Shown in pieces: positions 37,118-45,048 of a stretch of 53,396 bases of DNA. Where the stretch lies: contig CAITVN010000241.1 in NCBI GenBank assembly GCA_903895855.1, positions 1 to 53,396 on the forward strand. The letters run 5' to 3'. Position 1 is the stretch's first letter. Every line of letters begins with the position of its first letter. Below the pieces are notes generated by a model, which saw nothing but the letters and a program-made list of their open reading frames with translations, had not been told where the DNA came from and searched no databases. A program made the translations under genes and the position numbers. The stretch comes from Oligoflexia bacterium (lineage in GTDB: Bacteria; Bdellovibrionota; UBA1018).

Positions 37118-37291
37118 ATAATCAAGCAATCAAACTCGCTGTTGCAATATTTAATCTCACAAAGAGTGATAATTCCGTCATTCAGTGAAAAGCCTAAGCT
37201 GGTCATTGATCGAACCGTCTTTGAGACCGGTGACCTCCATATAGCCATCTTGCGACTCAAATGTACTTCTCACTAAGTGGGTCTTGCCAAT

Positions 37292-37744
37292 TCACTCAAA
37301 CCATTCGTTAACGTCAATCTGGCTAAGTTTTTTTAGTTCGTCGAGAGCAGAATGAAGCGCTCTGGTTTCGTCTGAACAAAGTTGCACACGAAGGCCTTTA
37401 AGGGTGTCGGCAGGCTCAGATGGTTCAACGGTTTTTTTGGCAGACTTTCGTTCTTCACGAAGTTCGTCTTTTAGCTGCAGCCTCGCCCCTGCGATAGAAT
37501 ACCGTTCTACGTACAGCAAATTACGAATACGCGACGCCAGTTCAACATCTTTTCTTAAGTAAACTCTTTGACCCGTGGGTGATTTTTCTGGTTTCAATTC
37601 GTCGAATTCAGTTTCCCAAAAGCGAAGCACATAGGGCTTCACATCGAGAATTTCAGACACTTCTCGAATGCGAAAAAAAAGTCGATCAGTGTATCCTTTT
37701 TCGGCTAGCAAAGCTGCCGGATCTAAAAGGTGCTCAGATTTCAT
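37292..37744 (-). CDS. MerR-family transcriptional regulator
   Basis: 150 residues. The N-terminal winged helix-turn-helix includes FRIREVSEILDVKPYVLRFW and ETEFDEL, then RVYLRKDVELASRIRNLL and YSIAGARLQL. No ligand-binding cysteines are visible. The C-terminal half is a charged linker plus a short helix. The start overlaps the ihfA stop by 11 nt, so it is coupled to ihfA. This merR next to ihfA-pheST is a recurrent delta-proteobacterial arrangement; its target is not known to me. Confidence 0.9.
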   Translation of the reverse strand: MKSEHLLDPAALLAEKGYTDRLFFRIREVSEILDVKPYVLRFWETEFDELKPEKSPTGQRVYLRKDVELASRIRNLLYVERYSIAGARLQLKDELREERKSAKKTVEPSEPADTLKGLRVQLCSDETRALHSALDELKKLSQIDVNEWFE

Positions 37745-38093
37745 TATCCCCTTCGTCGTCTTCTTTTAAAGATCCGCGCACGCTCTCGGGTTTAATTGGC
37801 TTGCCATCGAGCTGCGCATTCACTTCTGCCCGCAAAACCTGAGATGGACGAAAAGTCAGAACTTTTCTCGCGGAAATTTCAATCGATTCGCCGGTCTGAG
37901 GGTTTCTACCCACTCTCGAGCGTTTCTCACGAACAATGAAATTTCCAAATCCAGAGATCTTAATCTTTTGCCCCTGGGCAATTGAACTTTTCAGAGTATC
38001 AAAAACTAATTCAACCAGATCAGACGCTTCTTTTTTTGAAAAGCCTAGTTTCGAGTAAAGCGATTCGACGATATCAGCCTTGGTCATTGCCAC
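37734..38093 (-). CDS. ihfA: Integration host factor alpha subunit / HU-family DNA-binding protein
   Basis: 119 residues from GTG 38093, with AAGGAG 9 nt upstream. The HU/IHF fold is complete: TKADIVESLYSKLGFSKKEA, KIKISGFGNFIVREK, RVGRNPQTGESIEISARKVL with the DNA-intercalating Pro in RNP, and TFRPSQVLRAEVN. The C-terminal 25 residues are an acidic extension (KEDDEGDNEI) beyond the usual 95-100 residues. It bends DNA in recombination, replication and transcription. It lies downstream of pheT, as in E. coli, where ihfA follows pheST. Confidence 0.93.
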   Translation of the reverse strand: MAMTKADIVESLYSKLGFSKKEASDLVELVFDTLKSSIAQGQKIKISGFGNFIVREKRSRVGRNPQTGESIEISARKVLTFRPSQVLRAEVNAQLDGKPIKPESVRGSLKEDDEGDNEI

Positions 38094-38158
38094 GATGCAG
38101 GTCTCCTTTATCTCATTTAACTTCTATCTCAATTAACTTCTTTTAACTCTTTTGCTAA

Positions 38159-40702
38159 CTACCTTAGCTCAGCATTAAATTCTTTTTTCCACGCTTGAAG
38201 AATCTTGGCAGACGCTTGCTCAACCTCTGACTCTTCTAAACTTCTAGCTTCATCTAAAAAGATAACCCTAACGGCGACACTTGTCATCCCCTCAGGTACA
38301 GGTTTTCCTTTATAAATATCGAATACTCTGACTGTTTTCGCCAAAGGTTTGGCGGCCTTCAACGCAGACTGAACCACCTGATCTGACTGCACCGACGAAC
38401 TCACCAACAGCGCGAAGTCTCTTTCAACCGACGGAAAGCTTCCATAAGGCTGATACTGAGCCACTTCAACCGGTGAGCGCATCAGTTTTCGAAGGGCCGT
38501 CCAATCAACTTCGGCCAGCCAGAGCGGGTGGCGAAGCTTGAGTGATGCCGATAGCTTTGGATGAACCATTCCAATGAATCCGACCAGATCTCGACCGGCA
38601 AGCACCCCCACTGACTGCCCAGGATGAAACAGATGTCTGATGCGACTTCCCGGGCCTTCAAACGAAACGACCTCTTGAAACGCTTTTAAACGAACGCCCC
38701 GAACACCAAGATTTTGAACCAAACGCTCAAAGGCCGCCTTGAAGTCGTAAAAATCGATGACCGCGTCTTCAGCTTTCAAACCCGGCTGATTTCTTAAACC
38801 TGAGGCCACATAACTCAATTTCCAATTTTCAGCGACCCCGGTCTCTAGTTCACCGACCGCGGCTACCGCCTGAGCCCCGAGAGCAAACGTGGGTCTCAAT
38901 TCAAAAAGCCTCACACTCAAAACTTCAGAACCAAACTGATGATTCCAATTTTCGATCACATTTTGAACTAACCCCGGCAACAATGAACTCACTAAGTATT
39001 CGTGCTCTTCACTCAGCGGATTGAGAATTTTTACTTCGCTCGAAAGACCGAACTCGGCTAGCCATTTCTTGCTCGAAAAAGCGAGATTCACGGTTTCGCA
39101 ATAACCCGCACCCACCATTTGTAGTTTGGCACTCTCGACGAGATCTCTTTTCTTCGCCGATTCATCTTCAGAAAAAAGTGTCGGAATCGAGGTTAACGCA
39201 GGAACCGTAGAAGGGATCTTATCGTAGCCAACCGACCTAGCCAACTCTTCGGCCAAATCTTCACGAAGCGACAAATCAAGGCGATAGGATGGCGGAAAAA
39301 CCTTAAACGAACCCTGGGTGCCTGATGGGTTGCCTGATTGAGTACCCGATTGGGTAGGTGCCCCGATTTTTTCAACCCGACAATCGAGACCCGTAAAGAT
39401 TCTCTCTATCTCAACATCGCTTATCGTCATGCCCAAAAACTCGGTGACATAGCGCGAGTGAAACTCAATCGCCTTACGCTCGCGTCCAACCGTCACACCT
39501 TTCGACGAAACAAAGGTGGCGCTCTTCACTTCACCACCCGCTAACTCTTGAATCAAAGAAGTGAGACGCGAAAGCGCCCGCGGTAACCCAGCCGGATCAA
39601 CCCCACGCTCAAACCGATGCGAGGCCTCAGTCTTTTTTTGCAATCGAGAAGATGCTTTTCGAACTAACGATGGCGAAAACTGAGCGCACTCGAGAAATAA
39701 ACGAGTCGATGAGGCTTGAACTTCTGAGTGCCCACCGCCCATAACACCTGCTAAACCCAACACTGAAGTTTGATCGGCTATCACGACCTCGGTTCCGGCG
39801 GTCTCAATTTCGGTGTCGTCGAGAAGGCGAACTTTTTCGCCCTTCTCGGCCAATCTCGCGACAATCTTTGCCCCGACAATTCGATCAGCATCGTAAGCAT
39901 GCGTCGGATGCCCAAACTCAAACATCAGAAAATTAGTCGCGTCGACTACGTTGTTGATAGAACGAGACCCAATGGCTTCGAGTTTTTTTATCAACCAGTC
40001 AGGTGACGGTCCGACTTTAACTCCATCTAGAACTACCCCATAAAACTGGGGGCAGGCTTCACTATCATTCACACCTATCTGTATCGGCGATTGTCCATTC
40101 TCAACAAACTTCAGTGGGCCGTACTTTGGTTCTTTGAGCGCTAATCCGGTTGCTGAGGCAATTTCGCGCGCTATCCCAAAATGACTCAAACAATCAGCGC
40201 GATTTGAAGTCACCTTGAGTGTGAGTACTACATCTTCGCGACCCAAAATTTTTGAAACGGGTAAACCCAGTTCTGTGCCTGGCGGCAAAATCCAAATGCC
40301 TTCACTCTCGGTCGCCAAACACAACTCTTCGAGTGAACACAGCATTCCATTTGAAGTTGACCCCCGAATTTTACTCTGAACGATTTTCAATCCGTTCGGC
40401 AAATCAGCACCGATTTGAGCGAGAGCGACGATATCACCGGCCTTCATATTCTGAGCACCGCAAACAACTTCTAACGGTGCCCCAGTACCGGTGCTCACCT
40501 GGCACAAACTCAGTCGATCAGCCTGCGGGTGCTGGGTCTTTTCTAAAATTTTCGCACTGACGACTTTTTCAAATCCCTTTGACAGATCTTGAATGTCTTC
40601 GATCTCAATACCCCGAGCGGTCAACAATTCGCCGACCTTGAAAGCATCGCCAAACGAACTTAAATTGATGTATTCATTTAACCAACGATAAGAAATCTTC
40701 AA
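38159..40702 (-). CDS. pheT: Phenylalanyl-tRNA synthetase beta subunit
   Basis: 847 residues, slightly long. tRNA-binding EMAP-like domain near 39-150 (TGTGAPLEVVCGAQNMKAGD); B3/4 editing domain about 210-385 (HRFERGVDPAGLP); B5 domain about 400-490 (DLAEELARSVGYDKIP); catalytic-like core; C-terminal FDX-ACB domain (YQPYGSFPSVERDFALLV onward). The enzyme charges tRNA-Phe as an alpha2-beta2 heterotetramer. Residues about 447-465 are an unusual low-complexity Ser/Gly/Thr/Gln insertion. It follows pheS by 65 bp and precedes ihfA. Confidence 0.97.
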   Translation of the reverse strand: MKISYRWLNEYINLSSFGDAFKVGELLTARGIEIEDIQDLSKGFEKVVSAKILEKTQHPQADRLSLCQVSTGTGAPLEVVCGAQNMKAGDIVALAQIGADLPNGLKIVQSKIRGSTSNGMLCSLEELCLATESEGIWILPPGTELGLPVSKILGREDVVLTLKVTSNRADCLSHFGIAREIASATGLALKEPKYGPLKFVENGQSPIQIGVNDSEACPQFYGVVLDGVKVGPSPDWLIKKLEAIGSRSINNVVDATNFLMFEFGHPTHAYDADRIVGAKIVARLAEKGEKVRLLDDTEIETAGTEVVIADQTSVLGLAGVMGGGHSEVQASSTRLFLECAQFSPSLVRKASSRLQKKTEASHRFERGVDPAGLPRALSRLTSLIQELAGGEVKSATFVSSKGVTVGRERKAIEFHSRYVTEFLGMTISDVEIERIFTGLDCRVEKIGAPTQSGTQSGNPSGTQGSFKVFPPSYRLDLSLREDLAEELARSVGYDKIPSTVPALTSIPTLFSEDESAKKRDLVESAKLQMVGAGYCETVNLAFSSKKWLAEFGLSSEVKILNPLSEEHEYLVSSLLPGLVQNVIENWNHQFGSEVLSVRLFELRPTFALGAQAVAAVGELETGVAENWKLSYVASGLRNQPGLKAEDAVIDFYDFKAAFERLVQNLGVRGVRLKAFQEVVSFEGPGSRIRHLFHPGQSVGVLAGRDLVGFIGMVHPKLSASLKLRHPLWLAEVDWTALRKLMRSPVEVAQYQPYGSFPSVERDFALLVSSSVQSDQVVQSALKAAKPLAKTVRVFDIYKGKPVPEGMTSVAVRVIFLDEARSLEESEVEQASAKILQAWKKEFNAELR

Positions 40703-40767
40703 TTGCGTGTCTCCACTTTCACTGTTCCCTAAACAAATTCAAAATAGACCGAAGTCAGCCAGAAAAC

Positions 40768-41802
40768 TCATGCGAACTGTTTCAAAAACCGCATGTCTCC
40801 CCGAAACATCAATCTCAAATCAGGAATGCCATACATCAGCATGGCAATGCGTTCGATACCTAGACCAAATGCAAACCCAGAAATTTCGGTGGCCTCGTAG
40901 CCAGCCATCTGAAACAATTTTGGATGAACCATTCCGGCGCCCAATATTTCAAGCCATCCACTGCCTTTACAAACTTTGCAGCCGCCCTTCGGATTCTTCT
41001 TACAAAACGGGCAACTCACATCAACTTCGGCACCCGGCTCAACGAACGGAAAATAACTAGGCCTCAAACGAATTTGGGTACTCGAACCGAAAAGTTCTTT
41101 AGCAAAAAATTCAAGCGTGCCCTTAAGGTCGCTCATGCGCACTTGTCGATCAACCCACAAACCCTCGATTTGGTGAAACATAGGCGAGTGTGTCGCATCA
41201 TCGTCACAGCGAAACACAGCCCCAGGGCAAAGTACTCTAATTGGCCACGACTTCGAACGCATGGCTCGCATTTGAACAGCCGAAGTGTGGGTGCGAAGCA
41301 CCACCCCTGGTCCAAGAAAAAAGGTATCTTGCATGTCTCTCGCGGGGTGATCAGCCGGAATATTAACGGCCTCAAAATTCAAAAATTCGGTTTCAACTTC
41401 AGGGCCAGTGACCACATCAAAACCAAGCCGAGAGAATACCTTGATCAGCTTCTGAGTCGTCTGAGTGATGGGGTGCAACGCTCCGAGGTGTGCTTGCCTC
41501 GCCAAGACCGTGGTGTCGATTTGCTCAGTCGCAAGCCGTTGTTCGAGGGCCAAGCCTTCAAGCTTCACTTTCTTGGCTTCGAGTGCAGCTTCAACCTTTG
41601 CCTTCGCTAGATTTGCAGCAGCGCCGATTTTCGGTCGTTCTTCGGGTGAGGCTGAGCCAAGACCCTTCAAGACTTCACTCAGTGAACCTTTTTTTCCTAA
41701 ATATTGAATTCGAATCTGATCGAGAGCCTCTAATCCACTTGCGGACTCTGCCTTCGAAACGGCTTCGCTTTCTAACTGAATCAATTTTTCCAATATACTC
41801 AT
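40768..41802 (-). CDS. pheS: Phenylalanyl-tRNA synthetase alpha subunit
   Basis: 344 residues. An N-terminal coiled-coil arm (1-95) is followed by the class II catalytic domain: VETEFLNFEAVNIPADHPAR, motif 2 VFRCDDDATHSPMFHQIEGL, and motif 3 GFAFGLGIERIAMLMYGI. The CPFCKKNPKGGCKVCKGSGW cysteine cluster is usual in many bacterial PheS proteins, so it is not an insertion. It pairs with PheT. The start has no strong Shine-Dalgarno. The upstream terminator at 41900-41934 may be an attenuator. Confidence 0.97.
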   Translation of the reverse strand: MSILEKLIQLESEAVSKAESASGLEALDQIRIQYLGKKGSLSEVLKGLGSASPEERPKIGAAANLAKAKVEAALEAKKVKLEGLALEQRLATEQIDTTVLARQAHLGALHPITQTTQKLIKVFSRLGFDVVTGPEVETEFLNFEAVNIPADHPARDMQDTFFLGPGVVLRTHTSAVQMRAMRSKSWPIRVLCPGAVFRCDDDATHSPMFHQIEGLWVDRQVRMSDLKGTLEFFAKELFGSSTQIRLRPSYFPFVEPGAEVDVSCPFCKKNPKGGCKVCKGSGWLEILGAGMVHPKLFQMAGYEATEISGFAFGLGIERIAMLMYGIPDLRLMFRGDMRFLKQFA

Positions 41803-41899
41803 TGAGACAATTATTTATTCTGAATTGCCGCAATCACAAGTTAAACTTTTGAAAAAAGAAGGGAATTTGTTTTTTGAACTTACACTAAACACAAATAAC

Positions 41900-41934
41900 A
41901 AAAAGGCCCCATCGCAAATAAATGCAATGAGGCC
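41900..41934 (-). terminator. Intrinsic terminator or attenuator between rplT and pheS
   Basis: On the minus strand a 12-bp stem closes completely with two G-U pairs (GGCCTCATTGCA / TGCGATGGGGCC) around a 6-nt loop and is followed by TTTTT. It lies 80 nt past rplT and about 100 nt before pheS. A self-complementary GCTCAATTGAGC (41962-41973) lies just upstream in the transcript. It could end the infC-rpmI-rplT transcript or act as a read-through attenuator for pheST, as known for pheST in enterics. Confidence 0.8.
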
Positions 41935-42013
41935 CTTAAATTTTTGACTGACGGCGTCCTAGCTCAATTGAGCCTAGACCCGATATTTCCCACTGACTAG
42001 GTCACCTACCCGA

Positions 42014-42376
42014 TCAGTTAGCAGGAGCTAATGATCGCACTTGATCAACAATGGCTGCAAAGGCCGTTGGATCGAAGTGAGCGATATCAGCAAGAACCTT
42101 ACGGTCGAGCTTCACAGCTGCTTTTTTCAAGCATCCGATGAAGCGGCTGTAGCTGATGTCGTTGTCATTGGTTGCAGCAGAAAGACGAGAAATCCAAAGT
42201 GCACGGAAATCTCTCTTCTTTACGCGTCTGTCTCTGTAAGCATAGATGAATGCTCTGTCGATTTGCTCAGCACCGCGGCGAACCTGGGAGTGTCCCCCCA
42301 TTACGAAGCCTTTTGATTTCTTTAATAACTTATTTATTCTACGGCGGCGTTTAAAACCGCGTTTTGCGCGTGGCAT
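42014..42376 (-). CDS. rplT: 50S ribosomal protein L20
   Basis: 120 residues, normal length. The N-terminus is very basic (RAKRGFKRRRRINKLLKKSK), followed by YAYRDRRVKKRDFRALWISR and ISYSRFIGCLKKA, all conserved. It is essential for early large-subunit assembly, and in E. coli it also represses its own operon. Preceded by rpmI (75 bp) and infC in the standard order. Confidence 0.98.
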   Translation of the reverse strand: MPRAKRGFKRRRRINKLLKKSKGFVMGGHSQVRRGAEQIDRAFIYAYRDRRVKKRDFRALWISRLSAATNDNDISYSRFIGCLKKAAVKLDRKVLADIAHFDPTAFAAIVDQVRSLAPAN

Positions 42377-42404
42377 AGTTACTCCTACTTTACTCTATCT
42401 CTGT

Positions 42405-42420
42405 CACTGGTTAGCCAGTG
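42405..42420 (-). other. Stem-loop between rpmI and rplT
   Basis: CACTGG-TTAG-CCAGTG stem-loop in the 75-bp gap. It has no U tract, so it is not an intrinsic terminator. It may be a translational control element or a processing site. Confidence 0.4.
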
Positions 42421-42451
42421 GGTCTGTGATTAAACTTGTCTAAACTCTTCG

Positions 42452-42649
42452 TTATCGCCCATACGGCATGCACTCACGTACATGCTGAATATCGCCTTCG
42501 AAAACATAGCCACCTTTACGTAGCTTGAGCTTTCGTTTTGGGCCCTTGTTACCAAGGTTGTGTCTTTTGTTCGTTCGCTTGAATTTTACCTTGCCTGTAG
42601 CGGTAAAACTGAAACGCTTAGCTGCAGCCTTTTTTGTTTTGAGCTTCAT
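42452..42649 (-). CDS. rpmI: 50S ribosomal protein L35
   Basis: 65 residues, normal length and very basic: KKAAAKRFSFTATGKVKFKR and RHNLGNKGPKRKLKLRKG. Between infC and rplT, the conserved order. Confidence 0.97.
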   Translation of the reverse strand: MKLKTKKAAAKRFSFTATGKVKFKRTNKRHNLGNKGPKRKLKLRKGGYVFEGDIQHVRECMPYGR

Positions 42650-42747
42650 GGATCCTTATACTCCGATTTACTTAACTGTAAGAGTCGACACCCTACACTC
42701 GTTTTTTCAAAAGGGTCAAGCCTAAAAGTATCGATTGTTCAATTCAA

Positions 42748-42770
42748 TTCACCAGTCAGCGACTGGTGAA
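42748..42770 (-). other. Perfect 10-bp stem-loop between infC and rpmI
   Basis: TTCACCAGTC and GACTGGTGAA flank a 3-nt loop. No U tract follows on the minus strand. In enteric bacteria L20 binds structured RNA upstream of rpmI to repress rpmI-rplT; position suggests an analogous site, but no sequence homology to the known operator was established. Confidence 0.5.
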
Positions 42771-42807
42771 TCACCGAAAACTACCGAACCCCTAACTACC
42801 CTCTAAA

Positions 42808-43599
42808 TTAATTAGTTCCTTCAGCGACACCCTGATCGGTCTCGCCGCTCACTTCTTCTTCTGCACTGACTGATACTGAGGCTGGCGCAGCCACCGGCGC
42901 CACTGAAACAGAAGCAGCTCCATCAACCTTAATTATCGGCCTGACGATCTTATCAACCAGCTTCGCGCCAGTCTTCTTACTCGCCGGCGTATTGGCAGCC
43001 ATTGGGCACAAAATCATGATCAATTTCTTGCCTTCAAGCTTTGGATTTGACTCAACAATCGCAATATCTTTTACCAACTCAGCCAACTGCCTCATCATCT
43101 TAAAACCTTGGTCAGCATAGGCGATTTCGCGCCCTCTGAACATGATGGTCACTTTGGCCTTGTCGCCTTCTTCTAAAAATTCACGAACATGCTTAAACTT
43201 GTATTCTCGATCATGGTCATCAGTCTGAGGTCGCAGCTGAATTTCTTTAACCTTGATCACAACTTGCTTTTTCTTAGCTTGTTGCTCTTTTTTCTTCTTC
43301 TCGTACTTGAATTTGCCATAATCGCAAATTTTGCAGACCGGCGGTTGGGAGTTTGGAGAAACTTCCATCAGGTCTAGTCCCTTGTCTCGAGCCATCTGAA
43401 GGGCTGTCACAGTCGGAACAATGCCTACTTGATTACCCACATCGTCGATCAAACGAACTTGGGGAACACGAATTCTCTCATTGATTCTGTGTTCATCTCG
43501 GCTTTGTGGAGGAAAGCCCGTACGGGCCGGTCTTGGTCGCGGGAAAGACGGAGCACCTGTTGTTACGGGCACGCCGGGTTTTGGTGGAATAAATGCCAT
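42808..43599 (-). CDS. infC: Translation initiation factor IF-3 with N- and C-terminal extensions
   Basis: 263 residues; the IF-3 family is usually about 180. The core starts at RINERIRVPQVRLIDD and shows the linker MEVSPNSQPPVCKICDYGKF and the C-domain RPQTDDHDREYKFKHVREFL with VTIMFRGREI. The first 36 residues are a Pro/Arg-rich extension and the last about 55 are Ala/Val/Ser/Glu-rich. IF-3 binds 30S, discriminates start codons and prevents subunit joining. GGAGG lies 16 nt before the ATG, an unusually long spacing, and there is no AUU start here. The upstream neighbour is a Lys-rich protein gene; no thrS is adjacent. Confidence 0.95.
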   Translation of the reverse strand: MAFIPPKPGVPVTTGAPSFPRPRPARTGFPPQSRDEHRINERIRVPQVRLIDDVGNQVGIVPTVTALQMARDKGLDLMEVSPNSQPPVCKICDYGKFKYEKKKKEQQAKKKQVVIKVKEIQLRPQTDDHDREYKFKHVREFLEEGDKAKVTIMFRGREIAYADQGFKMMRQLAELVKDIAIVESNPKLEGKKLIMILCPMAANTPASKKTGAKLVDKIVRPIIKVDGAASVSVAPVAAPASVSVSAEEEVSGETDQGVAEGTN

Positions 43600-43817
43600 G
43601 CTGGTTTCTAAAAAACCTCCTGTAGTAATCGAGAACTACCGACATTATCAGACCGTGTCAACTAAAACGAAGCAAAGATTTTGAATCATAATCAAAGAAA
43701 AAGGGCCAAAACCACCCATTTCTATCGAAACAGGCAATCTCGACCCTGAAATTCTTATCGCGTCAGCCCTGCGTTAGCCCGGCGAAAACCAGACTTGCGG
43801 GATTCTTGACCGGCTAA

Positions 43818-44228
43818 CTAAGCAGAAACCGAAGAAGCAGCCTTCTTCTTAGTGCCTGTCGCCTTCGCTGAGGTCGCTTTCTTGGTGGTTTTCTTCACCT
43901 TCGCTTTAGACGCTTTAAAATCAAATTTTCCATTGCGAACGTTAGCCAAAAGCTTATCGAAGTCTTTGCGCTGCTCAGCCACAAACTTCTTCACTTTCTT
44001 CACTTCTGAAGGAATTTGCTTTTGAAACTTCTCAAGCTCTTTGGTTTGCTTTTCTAAAAAGCTGCGAACCTTATTCACATCGCTAGAAATGAGTTTTTTC
44101 ACTTCTTTCTTTTGCTTCTCGGCAAATTTGCGTGCGTCTTCAATCCAACTTTGACTTTTCAAAAGCCCATGAAGCTTTTCTTGAGCAACTTTAGTCTTCT
44201 TAACAACTTTTTCTAATTCAGGATTCAT
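43818..44228 (-). CDS. Lysine-rich helical protein (phasin- or histone-H1-like)
   Basis: 136 residues. The first 105 form amphipathic helices rich in Lys/Glu (QKKEVKKLISSDVNKVRSFL). The tail is Lys/Ala/Thr-rich (AKVKKTTKKATSAKATGTKK), like AlgP or histone-H1-type proteins. It might bind nucleic acid or polyhydroxyalkanoate granules; phasins share the helical part. There is no clean family match, so the function is open. Monocistronic, upstream of infC. Confidence 0.65.
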   Translation of the reverse strand: MNPELEKVVKKTKVAQEKLHGLLKSQSWIEDARKFAEKQKKEVKKLISSDVNKVRSFLEKQTKELEKFQKQIPSEVKKVKKFVAEQRKDFDKLLANVRNGKFDFKASKAKVKKTTKKATSAKATGTKKKAASSVSA

Positions 44229-44324
44229 TTTTTTTCCTTTCGCCTTTCATTCTCAATAATTCGAGAGGTCTGCAGACGATGCCAACTTACCGTTGGTGCT
44301 ACGGCTCATAGCATTAACACAAAA

Positions 44325-45023
44325 CTACAAAAAGAATCTACGAAAAAACTGGGGAAGATGAAAATCTGGCTGATTTTGTTTGGGGAGAAAAACCCCCCAA
44401 AAGCTGCGATTTTCGGGCTTTCCGAGGCAGGCAAAACAACCACCACTCAGCTGGGCAAGGTCAGTCTCGGTGAGCGCGACGCCCTCAGCATATAGGTTCC
44501 AAAGTGGAACTGAAATTTGCGACTTCCACGTTTTTTTACCTATTTCAGGTTTAATAACTCCACTCAAAGGTTTTGGCGTCTGATCGCTGGTTCCAATTTG
44601 GCAACCACTCTCACTCGAAATCAACGCAGACTGGACCGAAACTTGAGAGCGAAAATCAAAATTGACCTCGATTCGCGGCTCAAGAATTTCAACCTCTAGA
44701 TACTGCCCTAAGGGGCTCACCTCAAATTCGTAATACCTTGCGTCATTTTCTCGTGGCTTGATAAAGATTTCAACCACATCACCTTCCCAAAGACCCTTTG
44801 CCGAATCTGTCTTCGAGAGCTTAGGCAAGAGGTGATATTCGAGGTCACTTGGCTGAATCACCTCAAAACGGGCAACGAGGCAGAGGTTCTTACCCGCCGA
44901 CTCACTCGATGCTTCACCCAACGATTCAAGTGACAAACACACCGAAACTTCACGCCCCCCCGGGTCGCCATGAATGCAGGTTAATGAGTAGGCTTTCTCA
45001 AATTTTTTCATCGGCTCATTCAC
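44325..45023 (-). CDS. CBM9-like carbohydrate-binding protein
   Basis: 232 residues from GTG 45023 (ATG 45011 possible). No signal peptide is evident. The segment GLWEGDVVEIFIKPRENDAR followed by YYEFEVSPLGQYLEVEI is the hallmark of CBM9-like beta-sandwich domains, which in bacteria are often fused to or accompany enzymes. The C-terminus (FWGVFLPKQNQPDFHLP) also fits. Ligand and partners are unknown. It lies 25 bp downstream of nadE, probably in one transcript. Confidence 0.72.
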   Translation of the reverse strand: MNEPMKKFEKAYSLTCIHGDPGGREVSVCLSLESLGEASSESAGKNLCLVARFEVIQPSDLEYHLLPKLSKTDSAKGLWEGDVVEIFIKPRENDARYYEFEVSPLGQYLEVEILEPRIEVNFDFRSQVSVQSALISSESGCQIGTSDQTPKPLSGVIKPEIGKKTWKSQISVPLWNLYAEGVALTETDLAQLSGGCFACLGKPENRSFWGVFLPKQNQPDFHLPQFFRRFFL

Positions 45024-45048
45024 TCTCGCACTCTCGCTATTTTCAGGG

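Noticed and set aside
37190..37291. GGTTCGATC on the minus strand looked like a tRNA T-loop.
   Set aside because: The flanking bases do not form a 5-bp T stem and no acceptor or anticodon arm can be drawn.
40980..41040. Cysteine cluster in PheS as a possible insertion.
   Set aside because: This C..C..C..C region is common in bacterial PheS proteins, so it is not an oddity.
40924..41610. Long plus-strand open frame of 228 codons.
   Set aside because: It is antisense to the conserved pheS catalytic region, with basic, Arg/Lys/Thr/His-rich composition typical of a shadow frame.
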